A DNA stretch of 64,000 nucleotides from Calothrix anomala FACHB-343 (GCF_014696435.1 NZ_JACJQG010000005.1:62001-126000), one strand, 5' to 3'; positions 9,258 to 17,674 are shown, counted from the first letter of the stretch. Numbers and translations: made by a program. The notes: generated by a model from the sequence alone, not told the origin.

Positions 9258-10088
9258 ATGGATTTACGTAGAGATGCACTGCAAATCCTGAAAGAAACGA
9301 GTCGAACTTTTTACATCCCAATTAGCATTTTACCGTCAGGATTACAAGAGGCAGTTGCATCAGCATACTTGTGTATGCGCGCTATTGATGAAATTGAAGA
9401 TCATCCAGAACTGGATAACCCAACAAAAGCCCAGTTATTACGCACAATTAGCTTGACATTACAAGCTGGGGTTGATGGTTTTGCCGTGGATGCTTTTTCC
9501 TCAGGATTCAATGATTATGAAAATACTTTACCAGAAGTTACCCTTGGCATTAGGGACTGGTCAATTTTAGCACCGGAAGCGATCGCCCCGCGAATTTGGG
9601 ATGCCACCGCCGCAATGGCAGATAGAATGGCATATTGGGCAGAAAATAACTGGAAAATCACCACAGAATCAGATTTAGATCGTTATACATTTGGGGTTGC
9701 AGGCGCGGTGGGGTTGTTGTTATCTGATTTATGGGCTTGGTATGATGGTACTCAAACCAACCGTACCCAAGCCATCGGTTTTGGCAGGGGTTTACAAGCA
9801 GTGAATATTTTACGTAACCATACTGAAGACTTAAAACGGGGTGTAGACTTTTATCCCCAAGGCTGGAATGCTGCCAACATGCACGAATATGCAAGGCGCA
9901 ACCTAGCCCTAGCAGACGCTTACACTCAAAGTCTAGGTGCGGGGCCAGCCTTAGACTTTTGCCAAATTCCCCTCACCTTGGCACATGGAACCCTAGACGC
10001 CCTAGCCAATGGCAAAGAAAAACTCAGCCGTAACGATGTTTTGGCACTGCTCAAGCAATTTATTGATGTGAACATTAAAGCTAGTTAG
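9258..10088 (+). CDS. Squalene/phytoene synthase family prenyltransferase
   Basis: ATG 9258 is preceded by GAGAGGAG, giving 276 residues, the usual size for this family. The first Asp-rich motif is present (RAIDEIEDH, about residues 43-51). The second reads NILRNHTEDLKRGVDFYP, where an Asn replaces the first Asp of the usual Dxx(E)D pattern. The fold should condense two prenyl diphosphates (farnesyl diphosphate to presqualene diphosphate or squalene) at the membrane surface. Placement directly before hpnJ and hpnK suggests a hopanoid or related triterpenoid role, but the exact product cannot be read from sequence. The spacer to hpnJ is filled by a repeat element, so operon status is uncertain. 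Confidence 0.9.
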   Translation: MDLRRDALQILKETSRTFYIPISILPSGLQEAVASAYLCMRAIDEIEDHPELDNPTKAQLLRTISLTLQAGVDGFAVDAFSSGFNDYENTLPEVTLGIRDWSILAPEAIAPRIWDATAAMADRMAYWAENNWKITTESDLDRYTFGVAGAVGLLLSDLWAWYDGTQTNRTQAIGFGRGLQAVNILRNHTEDLKRGVDFYPQGWNAANMHEYARRNLALADAYTQSLGAGPALDFCQIPLTLAHGTLDALANGKEKLSRNDVLALLKQFIDVNIKAS

Positions 10089-10275
10089 GAAAGGCAGAGG
10101 GCAGAAGGGGATGAGGCAGGGGAGCAGGGAGCAGGGGGGACAAACAATTCAAAATTCAAAATTCAAAATTCAAAATTAAGAATTCTATTTGACTTTTGCC
10201 CCATGCCCAATGCCCCATGCCCAATGCCCCATGCCCAATGCCCCATGCCCAATTACTATTGACTATTGACCAAGG
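10089..10275 (+). repeat. Composite heptamer-repeat element, copy 2
   Basis: In order it holds a G-rich GCAGGG-type block, an (ATTCAAA)n block, the linker AGAATTCTATTTGACTTTTG, a (CCCCATG/CCCAATG)n block and a short TTGACTA block, ending at the ribosome site of hpnJ. The 67 bp at 10135-10201 are identical to 11750-11816 on the other side of hpnJ. Confidence 0.92.
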
Positions 10276-10285
10276 AGAGCTATCA

Positions 10286-11731
10286 ATGAAGAAAACTTTG
10301 TTCCTCAGTCCTCCTTCCTTTGATGGATTTGACGGTGGTGCAGGTTCTAGATATCAAGCCAAGCGGGAAATTACTTCTTTTTGGTATCCTACATGGCTAG
10401 CCCAACCTGCGGCGCTGGTACCAGGGAGTAAGCTGGTGGATGCGCCGCCACATGGTCAAACTGTGGAAGATGTGCTGAAAATTGCTAGGGATTACGAATT
10501 GGTAATTATGCACACCAGTACACCATCATTGGCTAATGATGTGAAATGTGCAGAAGCCATCAAAGCCCAAAATCCAGACGTAAAGATAGGCTTTGTCGGT
10601 GCCCATGTGGCAGTATTACCAGAGGAAACACTGCGGGATCACCCAGTCATTGACTTTGTTTGTCGTAACGAATTTGACTACACCTGTAAGGAATTAGCCG
10701 AAGGCGTAGCTTGGGAAGATATTAAAGGTTTGAGCTATCGTGACCAGTTTTCTAACGTGCGTCACAATGAAGAGCGTCCCTTAATTCACGATTGGGATGC
10801 TATGCCCAGCGTGTTGCCTACCTATGCCCGCGATTTAGATATTAATAAATACTTCATCGGCTACCTGCTGCATCCCTACATTTCTTTTTATACTGGACGC
10901 GGTTGTCCGGCGAAATGTACCTTTTGCCTGTGGCCGCAAACAATAGGCGGACATTTATATCGCCATAAAAGCCCGGAAGTTGTCGGGCGGGAGATGGCAG
11001 AAGCCAAAGCTATCTTTGGTGACAAGGTGCGGGAGTATATGTTTGATGATGATACCTTTACCATCGACAAACATCGCGCGATCGCAATTAGCGAACACAT
11101 GAAGCGTCTCAAACTCACTTGGAGTTGTAACGCCCGTGCCAACCTAGACTATGACACCCTTAAAACCCTGCGCGATAATGGCTTACGCTTGCTACTTGTC
11201 GGTTTTGAATCTGGTAACCAAGATATTCTCAACCGGATTAAAAAAGGCATCAAGCTAGAAGTGGCGCGGGAATTTATGAAAAACTGCCACAAACTCGGCA
11301 TCACCGTTCACGGTACTTTTATTATTGGTCTACCAATTGAAACTCAAGAAACCGTAGAAGAGACAATTCGCTTCGCCTGCGAACTCAGTCCCCATACAAT
11401 TCAAGTTTCCATTGCTGCACCATACCCCGGCACAGAACTTTACGAACAAGCCAAAGCCAACGGCTGGTTTACCAACCAATCCCTAGTAGCAAACTCTGGT
11501 ATTCAAACCTCAACCCTGCAATATCCCACCCTTTCCAGCGAGGAAATTGAAGATGCAGTTGAGCGCATGTACCGAAAATTCTACTTCCGTCCCAAAGCCA
11601 TCATCCCCATTGTCAAAGAAATGCTCACAGACAGACAAATGATGGTACGTCGCCTGCGCGAAGGCGGAGAGTTCTTCACCTACCTCAAAGAACGCCGCAA
11701 TCAGCAAACTGCCGCACACGCAGGAAACTAG
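10286..11731 (+). CDS. hpnJ: Hopanoid biosynthesis-type B12-binding radical SAM protein HpnJ
   Basis: I start at ATG 10286 (MKKTLFLSPPSF), which has AAGGAG eight bases upstream; the frame further upstream is only translated repeat. The 481-residue protein has an N-terminal cobalamin-binding-like domain (about 1-170) and a radical SAM domain with the cluster motif GRGCPAKCTFCLWPQ (CxxxCxxC). In the family HpnJ contracts or rearranges the sugar head group of bacteriohopanetetrol glucosamine to the cyclitol ether, downstream of HpnI (glycosyltransferase) and HpnK (deacetylase). HpnK lies immediately downstream; HpnI is not in this window. The gene is bracketed by 67-bp exact direct repeats. Confidence 0.88.
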   Translation: MKKTLFLSPPSFDGFDGGAGSRYQAKREITSFWYPTWLAQPAALVPGSKLVDAPPHGQTVEDVLKIARDYELVIMHTSTPSLANDVKCAEAIKAQNPDVKIGFVGAHVAVLPEETLRDHPVIDFVCRNEFDYTCKELAEGVAWEDIKGLSYRDQFSNVRHNEERPLIHDWDAMPSVLPTYARDLDINKYFIGYLLHPYISFYTGRGCPAKCTFCLWPQTIGGHLYRHKSPEVVGREMAEAKAIFGDKVREYMFDDDTFTIDKHRAIAISEHMKRLKLTWSCNARANLDYDTLKTLRDNGLRLLLVGFESGNQDILNRIKKGIKLEVAREFMKNCHKLGITVHGTFIIGLPIETQETVEETIRFACELSPHTIQVSIAAPYPGTELYEQAKANGWFTNQSLVANSGIQTSTLQYPTLSSEEIEDAVERMYRKFYFRPKAIIPIVKEMLTDRQMMVRRLREGGEFFTYLKERRNQQTAAHAGN

Positions 11732-11866
11732 GCAGAGGGGCAGGGGGCAGGGGGACAAACAATTCAAAATTCAAAATTCAAAATTCAAAATTAAGAATTC
11801 TATTTGACTTTTGCCCAATGCCCAATGCCCAATGCCCAAGGACAAATGACAAATGACCAATGACAA
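11732..11866 (+). repeat. Composite heptamer-repeat element, copy 3
   Basis: The order matches the copy before hpnJ: G-rich block, (ATTCAAA)n, linker AGAATTCTATTTGACTTTTG, (CCCAATG)n, then a GACAAAT/GACCAAT block. The last block runs straight into the hpnK start codon, so the gene start is part of the repeat. Confidence 0.92.
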
Positions 11867-12733
11867 ATGACCAATACCAAATCCCGCTTTGCCATTATTA
11901 ATGCTGATGACTTTGGCTTTTCTGCTGGAGTCAATCAGGCAATTATCCAAGCTCACGAACAGGGTGTATTAACTAGTACCAGTTTAATGGTAACAGGAGA
12001 TGCTGCCGCAGATGCGATCGCCTGGGCACGCGATCGCCCCAGTTTGGCAGTTGGTCTACATTTGGTATTGGTTTGCGGTCGTTCTGTCCTGCCTCCCTCC
12101 CAAATTCCCCATTTAGTAGACTCTCAAGGCAATTTTTCTCATAGTCCTCTGGTAGCTGGCTTACGCTATCAATTTCACCCAGCTGCCCGTGAGGAATTAC
12201 GCCAAGAAATCCGCGCCCAGTTGGAAAAATTTCGCCAATCTGGGCTGCCCCTTTCTCATGTTGATGGGCATTTACATTTACATGTACATCCTGTAATATT
12301 ACGGATATTAGTAGAATTAGCTCCCGAATTTAACATCCAAGTCATCCGTCTGCCATCGGAAGAATTGCAAATGAGCCTCAAACTTGACCGGAGTGCTTTA
12401 TTAACTAAATTAGTTTGGTCAGGAGTATTTGGGAGACTGCGCAGTTATGGCGAAAGCTTACTCACCGCTCATGGTATAAAGTTTGCACAGCGAGTATACG
12501 GCTTGCTGCAAACTGGTAATATGAATGAAGAGTACTTACTTGGTCTCCTACCCCAAATTCAAGCAGACTTAGTAGAAATTTATTCCCATCCCGCCTTAGT
12601 TAAACCTGGAGAACCGCTTAATGGATTACCTGGCGCAGGTGAAGTAGAACTTGCTGCTTTATTAAGCGAACAAGTCCGTCAGGTTTTAAGTGTAAATGGA
12701 TTTGAACTAACTAATTATCACCAGCTTGAATAG
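11867..12733 (+). CDS. hpnK: ChbG/HpnK family deacetylase (hopanoid-associated)
   Basis: This 288-residue protein belongs to the YdjC/ChbG/HpnK carbohydrate deacetylase family. The metal-binding Asp pair is in FAIINADDFGFSAG and the His cluster in SHVDGHLHLHVHP; the C-terminal histidine is in EIYSHPAL. In hopanoid pathways HpnK removes the acetyl group from N-acetylglucosaminyl-bacteriohopanetetrol, the substrate step before HpnJ. ATG 11867 lies inside a GACAAAT/GACCAAT heptamer array and is the only start that keeps the essential INADDFG strand; the nearest SD-like sequence (AAGGA) is about 25 bp upstream and separated by short overlapping frames. Translation may therefore be weak or unusual. 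Confidence 0.88.
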   Translation: MTNTKSRFAIINADDFGFSAGVNQAIIQAHEQGVLTSTSLMVTGDAAADAIAWARDRPSLAVGLHLVLVCGRSVLPPSQIPHLVDSQGNFSHSPLVAGLRYQFHPAAREELRQEIRAQLEKFRQSGLPLSHVDGHLHLHVHPVILRILVELAPEFNIQVIRLPSEELQMSLKLDRSALLTKLVWSGVFGRLRSYGESLLTAHGIKFAQRVYGLLQTGNMNEEYLLGLLPQIQADLVEIYSHPALVKPGEPLNGLPGAGEVELAALLSEQVRQVLSVNGFELTNYHQLE

Positions 12734-12786
12734 TCAACAGTCAACATTCAACAGTCAACCGTCAACAGTCAACAGTCAACCGTCAA
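12734..12786. repeat. CAACAGT heptamer array overlapping the end of the DUF2237 gene
   Basis: A run of CAACAGT, CAACCGT and CAACATT heptamers lies between two convergent genes. The last codons and the stop of the minus-strand gene (LTVDC then TGA) are written by this array. Confidence 0.92.
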
Positions 12787-13143
12787 TGCGTATTTTTTCA
12801 AATCCTCTAAATTACATACTTCCAAAGCTCTTGCATGGGTAGCTTCTAATACAACTGGGGGAGCAAAACCAGCTTCTAGAGCTTCTTGCCAACGAGCTGC
12901 ACATAAACACCAGCGATCGCCTTCTCTCAATCCAGGAAAATTATACTCAGGGACAGGTGTACTTAAATCATTTCCGCGCGATTTGGTAAATTGCAGGAAT
13001 TCTGCTGTCATTTGCGCACATACAACATGCATACCAAAATCTTGACCACCAGTATTGCAGAATCCATCACGATAATAACCAGTCATCGGAGCAGTACAGC
13101 AACTCTCCAAAGTAGTACCAAGTACGTTTTTAGCTTCTGCCAT
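12769..13143 (-). CDS. DUF2237 family protein
   Basis: The 124-residue product from ATG 13143 matches the DUF2237 pattern: NVLGTTLESC, the Cys-rich segment CTAPMTGYYRDGFCNTGGQD, FLQFTKSRGNDLSTP, and GDRWCLCAARWQEAL. The function of the family is unknown; the conserved cysteines suggest metal or redox chemistry. A GTG two codons upstream is also possible, but ATG follows an AAGG ribosome site. The C-terminal five residues and the stop come from the heptamer array. It converges on hpnK and is not part of that cluster by strand. Confidence 0.88.
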   Translation of the reverse strand: MAEAKNVLGTTLESCCTAPMTGYYRDGFCNTGGQDFGMHVVCAQMTAEFLQFTKSRGNDLSTPVPEYNFPGLREGDRWCLCAARWQEALEAGFAPPVVLEATHARALEVCNLEDLKKYALTVDC

Positions 13144-13582
13144 AAACACCTTACCTTCAGTTCACCCGTATTGTTGTACAGCTAATAACTAGATAACTAG
13201 AGTGAACTTTATCATTTTTCTCGAAGTTTCAGAGTAGTTTACACATTACACTTCTAACAAAATTGCTAATTTTCACATTCTTCTATGCAACTTTGTGACA
13301 GCAGTCCCTACAATATGATAAATTCTGCAATAAGATGTCTAGTGTTAGTGCAAGCTTTTCTGACTATTACTCAATAACGCTAAAATATTTCTCTAAAAAT
13401 TATCTTAAAAGTAGAAGCAGCGAACAGATTTCTTAACTATAAATCTAAGTTTTTTATTTGGAAAAATTGTCCGCTAAAAAATTACTAATGTCATACCTAT
13501 GAATTCCGTAATTCCACCGTAGCAGAAAGCTATAATCCCCGTGTAATCTGGAGCGCAACGTCTTTTTATAATCTCAGTAGTT
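13144..13582. other. Intergenic region without a recognisable gene
   Basis: AT-rich spacer between divergent genes. It must hold promoters for both sides. I see no repeat array or convincing small gene in it. Confidence 0.6.
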
Positions 13583-13873
13583 GTGAAATCTATTCTTCAG
13601 ACCTATTTAGAACAAGAAATCTGGATATTAATAAGAGATAAGTGGTATTTCGCCACAGTAATCGGAGTTTGGGATGATTTGTTATGGTTCAAACACAGAA
13701 CTTATAACAAAGAAACAGAAGAAGATACTCTCTGGGAAATGATTGTCAAAATCAGTGAAGTAATTGCCATTGATAAAGTCAAGTCTGTTGTCAGTAGAAA
13801 ACCAGACGTATTTATTTCGCGGCTACAAGAAAGTGAGACAAGTACAGGTCATCACCCAGAGCAAGAAAATTAA
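13583..13873 (+). CDS. Small hypothetical protein
   Basis: GTG 13583 opens a 96-residue frame. The first 75 residues are rich in Trp and hydrophobic residues alternating with charge (EIWILIRDKWYFATVIGVWD), compatible with a small beta-barrel, followed by a polar tail. No catalytic motif or membrane helix is visible. A strong hairpin follows the stop, supporting a real transcription unit. I do not recognise the family. Confidence 0.65.
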   Translation: MKSILQTYLEQEIWILIRDKWYFATVIGVWDDLLWFKHRTYNKETEEDTLWEMIVKISEVIAIDKVKSVVSRKPDVFISRLQESETSTGHHPEQEN

Positions 13874-13884
13874 CTAACTTCATC

Positions 13885-13917
13885 AAAATATTGGCTGTTT
13901 TTATCAGTCAATATTTT
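13885..13917 (+). terminator. Rho-independent-type terminator
   Basis: A 13-bp stem (AAAATATTGGCTG pairing with CAGTCAATATTTT, one G-T pair) with a 7-nt T-rich loop is followed by TATTTT. It lies 12 bp after the small gene stop. Confidence 0.7.
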
Positions 13918-14385
13918 TATTTTCCTAGAGCAAGACTAATAAAAATCCGCCTCAAAATACAGCCAATTTTGAGTCAATTAAAGCTATGAATACAATTTAT
14001 TGCGCCCCTAAACTTAAGTAGTTAGGTATCAATACACCAAACTATATTACGAAACCTAATACCAATTCAAAATTCAAAATTAAGAATCAAGACAGGACAA
14101 GCGTTTGGGTCTTTATTTATGTCGCATTCTTTTTTCAAATTGGTATAAATATACTTATACCCCTGACAAATGACTATTGACTATTGACTATTGACCAATA
14201 GCAAGTAATATTTATTACTTTACAATTCCTTTACTATATAAATTTTCGACAGCACCGCCGAAATTGTTTAGAATTTCTGGGGGTGCTTGGTAAGTTTTCA
14301 CACTTACTACCCTATTTTGTAATATCCTGTTCGTTGACAAATTGGTTGAATAAAAATTAAGACTTTGACAATCAGGAGGATTGAA
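13918..14385. other. Intergenic region with fragments of dispersed repeats
   Basis: Contains a short ATTCAAA block at 14065, a dispersed motif read on the minus strand as ACCAATTTGAAAAAAGAATG (near 14150), and a TTGACTA array at 14173-14196. No gene seen. Confidence 0.65.
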
Positions 14386-14820
14386 ATGGGATTAAGCGAC
14401 GAACTATTGAATTCCGATAAAAAAGACAAGATTGTAGTTGACTGTTGCACGATGCTGGAAAAGCAGATTGAATCTAAGTCAGGCCTCAGTGGTATGGCTT
14501 TAAAAACAGCCTTCGCTGCATTAAAGGGAGTAAAACCAGGATATATCCCTTACGTCGTCGAGCAGCTCCTACCACAATGCTTTACAGCCATCGATCCAAT
14601 CTGGAACGAAGGTGTACAGAAAGGCGATCCAGTAGAATATATGACTACAAGTAGCGATCGCACTGCTGATGCACTACTAAGCGTCACCGATGAACGAGTC
14701 AAAAAAACCAAGCGTCAAATTGTTCGCGGAACATACGAAAGATTTCGGGGTTCAGCTAAACAGCATGTAGAAGAAGCAGTACCAGAATTAGCTAAGGTCA
14801 TCAGTAAATACACTAATTAA
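14386..14820 (+). CDS. Conserved hypothetical protein (resembles DUF6918)
   Basis: ATG 14386 follows a strong AGGAGGA site, giving 144 residues (MGLSDELLNSDKKDKIVVDC). The protein is all-helical in appearance, with KSGLSGMALKTAFAALKGVK, a conserved LLPQCFTAIDPIWNEG segment and TADALLSVTDERVKKTKR. From memory this pattern matches a family seen in actinobacteria and cyanobacteria (DUF6918); function unknown. It is monocistronic: a clear hairpin follows 20 bp after the stop. Confidence 0.78.
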   Translation: MGLSDELLNSDKKDKIVVDCCTMLEKQIESKSGLSGMALKTAFAALKGVKPGYIPYVVEQLLPQCFTAIDPIWNEGVQKGDPVEYMTTSSDRTADALLSVTDERVKKTKRQIVRGTYERFRGSAKQHVEEAVPELAKVISKYTN

Positions 14821-14839
14821 TAAACAAACAGGCAACCTC

Positions 14840-14870
14840 TAGGCAACAGTTTTTCTAACTCTGTTGCCTA
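14840..14870 (+). terminator. Terminator hairpin
   Basis: Perfect 10-bp stem TAGGCAACAG / CTGTTGCCTA with an 11-nt T-rich loop, 20 bp after the preceding stop. The T tract after the stem is weak. Confidence 0.6.
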
Positions 14871-14944
14871 TTGCTTACCCATAGCATTAATCTTAATTTG
14901 CTACTAAACAAGCACGTGCTACTACTGATAAAAAATTAAAAAAA

Positions 14945-14992
14945 TAATGCGACAAATGGTAGGGGCATGGCATTGCCATGCCCTCTAGAATA
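14945..14992. repeat. Dispersed palindrome-bearing repeat, copy A
   Basis: ATGCGACAAATGGTAG is followed by a palindromic core GGGCATGGCATTGCCATGCC and TCTAGAATAT. The same string, inverted and with a few changes, is at 25888-25935. Confidence 0.85.
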
Positions 14993-15321
14993 TATTTACG
15001 TGCCGCCAACATTATTTAAATTTGTATAAGAGAATAGCGCTGAGGACGTTAATCTGCAACCTCATAGAGATTTAGCCTCAATGACAAAATCTACATAGAC
15101 TACATATATCTGCAATTCATCGCCTGTAATTAGGACTTTATACTAACTTTCTATGAAGATGCAAATTAGCCTGCCTTTGCAGGCTTTGTGTGTTTAGCCC
15201 CACCCTTCTAGGGTGAGGGCGTTAATGTGCAGCCTCACTTCAATCCTGAGATAAATCAGCTATTCACAAAAAAATCCCACAACTAATACCGCTTCACTTT
15301 AAAAATGATACACATAGGCAA

Positions 15322-15372
15322 GCAGAGGGGCAGAGGAAGCAGAGGGGCAGAGGAAGCAGAGGGGCAGAGGAA
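15322..15372. repeat. Three 17-bp tandem repeats, G/A-rich
   Basis: Three copies of GCAGAGGGGCAGAGGAA. Each 17-mer itself looks like two partial GCAGAGG heptamers, so this is a variant of the period-7 family. Confidence 0.88.
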
Positions 15373-15425
15373 GTGATTTGTATCAGTAATTTCGTGAATT
15401 GGTATAAGCATAAAAATCTATCTTT

Positions 15426-15500
15426 CCCATGCCCCATGACGCCAGTTGCTACAACGGGGGGAACCCCCGCAACGCACTGGCTCCCCCATGCCCCATGCCC
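15426..15500. repeat. CCCATGC heptamer array split by a 41-bp hairpin element
   Basis: A CCCATGC-type array is interrupted at 15441-15481 by a structured unit: GCCA...TGGC, GTTGC...GCAAC and GGGGG-GAA-CCCCC nested stems. The array resumes on the other side, which suggests the hairpin inserted into an existing array. Confidence 0.85.
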
Positions 15501-15611
15501 ATTTTTAATAAAATTTTCAGTAGCAAATGTAACGATAGAGCTACAACACCTATATCAACCTCGATTCTAGTAGTTAAACTAGTAACCAAAGGATAACAAT
15601 CAAGGAATACT

Positions 15612-16217
15612 ATGATGAGTGACCGTGACTATACTTTAATTATCGATAAAAGCGGCAGCATGTCTACCCCTGACCAAGCAGGAGGGAGAAGTAGATGGGA
15701 CATAGCTCAAGAATCCACACTAGCCTTAGCCAGGAAATGTGAGCAGTTTGACCCAGATGGGATTACAGTCTACGTATTTTCCGGTAGATTTAAACGCTAC
15801 GATGATGTCACATCCGCCAAAGTTGCGCAAATTTTCCAAGAAAACGATCCAGCAGGAACAACCAATTTAGCAGGTGTACTTCAAGACGCACTCAATAATT
15901 ACTTTAAGCGGAAAGCATCAGGTCAAACTAAACCCAATGGCGAGACAATCTTAGTGATCACCGATGGCGAACCAGACGATCGCAAAGCCGTCTTTGAAGT
16001 CATTATTAGTGCTACCCGCCAAATGGATCGAGATGAAGAATTAGCAATTTCCATTGTTCAGGTTGGTTTAGATCCCCAGGCTACTAAGTTTCTTAAAGCC
16101 TTAGATGACCAATTACAAAGTGTAGGTGCTAAATTTGACATCTGTGATACCGTGACTTTAGACGACTTAGAAGAAATGAGTCTTGCAGATGTGTTAATGA
16201 GTGCAATTACAGACTAA
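15612..16217 (+). CDS. vWA-domain protein 1
   Basis: The 201-residue protein is essentially one von Willebrand factor A domain. The MIDAS motif is DKSGSMS (about residues 13-19), the Thr loop is PAGTTNLAGVL, and the second Asp is in ILVITDGEPDD. It should bind a divalent metal and a protein ligand in the cytoplasm; there is no signal peptide or membrane helix. It is the first of three tandem paralogues and is most like the third. Start ATG 15612 follows AAGGA; ATG at 15615 is equally possible. Confidence 0.9.
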   Translation: MMSDRDYTLIIDKSGSMSTPDQAGGRSRWDIAQESTLALARKCEQFDPDGITVYVFSGRFKRYDDVTSAKVAQIFQENDPAGTTNLAGVLQDALNNYFKRKASGQTKPNGETILVITDGEPDDRKAVFEVIISATRQMDRDEELAISIVQVGLDPQATKFLKALDDQLQSVGAKFDICDTVTLDDLEEMSLADVLMSAITD

Positions 16218-16317
16218 GTTTAACTAACCAAGTCTGTAAGCTTTATCTATAGCTGTAGCCAGATAGATTAGGACATCCAGCTAAGATAAAACCCTGACCA
16301 TAAAAGGCTTTTAAGTC

Positions 16318-16383
16318 TGTCAACAGTCAACACTCAACAGTCAACAGTCAACACTCAACAGTCAACACTCAACAGTCAACAGC
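16318..16383. repeat. CAACAGT / CAACACT heptamer array
   Basis: About nine heptamers between the first and second vWA genes, with CAACAGT and CAACACT alternating. Confidence 0.93.
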
Positions 16384-16421
16384 TATAACTAATTATCAAC
16401 AAATTTTGGGGGACATCAGCC

Positions 16422-17024
16422 ATGCTCGAAAACCGTGACTACACCTTAATTATTGACCAGAGTGCCAGCATGGCTACTACAGATCAAAAAAATGGTAAAA
16501 GTCGCTGGACAGCACTACAAGAATCAACATACGCTTTAGCTGTTAGATGCGAAGAATTTGACCTTGATGGTCTCACCATTTATATATTTTCTAAAGAATT
16601 TAAGCGTTACGATTATGTTACCGCCGCCAAAATTAAGCAAATTTTTACAGAAAATATTCCTGGGGATAGCACCAACTTAGTAGGGGTGCTACAAGACGCC
16701 ATTAATAGCTACTTTAAACGCAAAGCCGATGGCAAAACCAAGCCAGCAGGAGAAGTAATTTTAGTTGTGACTGACGGTACACCAGGCGATCGCCAAGCCG
16801 TCTATGAAATAATTATCAATGCAACTCAGCGCTTGGACAATCCCCAAGAGTTAAGAATTGCTGTCATTCAAGTAGGTGCTGATACCAAAGCTACCAAATT
16901 TCTCCATGCCATAGATGATGAATTGCAAAGCGTTGGCGCTAAATTTGATATTTGTGACACCATCACTTTAGACCAATTAGAAGAAATGACTCTCACCGAC
17001 GTATTAAAAGCGATCGCTGGTTAA
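16422..17024 (+). CDS. vWA-domain protein 2
   Basis: A 200-residue vWA domain protein with MIDAS DQSASMA, Thr loop GDSTNLVGVL and Asp loop LVVTDGTPGD. Compared with its neighbours the MIDAS has Asp-Gln-Ser-Ala-Ser instead of Asp-Lys-Ser-Gly-Ser, and several loops differ, so it is the most diverged of the three and may bind a different partner. ATG 16422 follows GGGGGA. The next paralogue starts 45 bp downstream, suggesting an operon with it. Confidence 0.9.
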   Translation: MLENRDYTLIIDQSASMATTDQKNGKSRWTALQESTYALAVRCEEFDLDGLTIYIFSKEFKRYDYVTAAKIKQIFTENIPGDSTNLVGVLQDAINSYFKRKADGKTKPAGEVILVVTDGTPGDRQAVYEIIINATQRLDNPQELRIAVIQVGADTKATKFLHAIDDELQSVGAKFDICDTITLDQLEEMTLTDVLKAIAG

Positions 17025-17068
17025 TCCATCGGTGCAAATGTTTTAAATAATACTTGGAGACATTAGAA

Positions 17069-17674
17069 ATGCTAGATAATCGTGACTATACCTTAATTAT
17101 CGACAAAAGCGGCAGCATGGCTACCCCAGATCAAAAAGGCGGTAGAAACAGATGGGTAACCGCGCAAGAATCAACCTTTGCTTTAGCGAGTAAATGCGAA
17201 CAATTAGATCCCGATGGTATCACTATTTACGTATTTTCCGGCAAATTCAAACGCTATGAAAACGTCACCTCCGCTAAAGTAGCGCAAATCTTTCAAGAAA
17301 ACGATCCCTCAGGAACCACAGATTTAGCAGGAGTCCTCAAACACGCCACAGATGATTACTTTAAACGCAAAGCAGCTAAACAAACTAAGCCTAATGGTGA
17401 GACAATTTTAGTAGTTACCGATGGCGAACCAGACGATCGCAAAGCCGTGATGAAAGTCATTATCGAAGCTTCCCGACAAATGGATCGCGATGAAGAACTA
17501 GCCATTTCCTTTATTCAAGTCGGTACAGATGCGCAAGCTACCCGCTTTCTCAAAGTCCTAGATGACGATCTCCAAGGCGCAGGAGCCAAGTTTGATATCT
17601 GCGACACCATTACAATGGAAGATATGGAGGATATGAGTCTATCAGAAGTGCTACTGAATGCGATTAAGGACTAA
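17069..17674 (+). CDS. vWA-domain protein 3
   Basis: A 201-residue vWA protein from ATG 17069 (GGAG about 10 bp upstream). MIDAS is DKSGSMA, the Thr loop PSGTTDLAGVL and the Asp loop LVVTDGEPDD. It aligns along its whole length with protein 1, including the C-terminal stretch AKFDICDT followed by (M/L)(E/D)(D/E). Three cytoplasmic vWA domains side by side suggest metal-dependent scaffold or co-chaperone partners, as with MoxR-type systems, but no AAA+ ATPase is next door. Confidence 0.9.
   Translation: MLDNRDYTLIIDKSGSMATPDQKGGRNRWVTAQESTFALASKCEQLDPDGITIYVFSGKFKRYENVTSAKVAQIFQENDPSGTTDLAGVLKHATDDYFKRKAAKQTKPNGETILVVTDGEPDDRKAVMKVIIEASRQMDRDEELAISFIQVGTDAQATRFLKVLDDDLQGAGAKFDICDTITMEDMEDMSLSEVLLNAIKD

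Larger units (their letters stand above)
14993..15611. other. Repeat-rich spacer before the vWA genes
   Basis: No credible gene. It holds a 17-bp tandem repeat (15322-15372), a CCCATGC array interrupted by a hairpin (15426-15500) and AT-rich sequence. A ribosome site AAGGA at 15602 serves the first vWA gene. Confidence 0.65.

Noticed and set aside
15373-15570. 65-residue plus-strand frame
   Set aside because: It translates the CCCATGC array and the nested hairpin.
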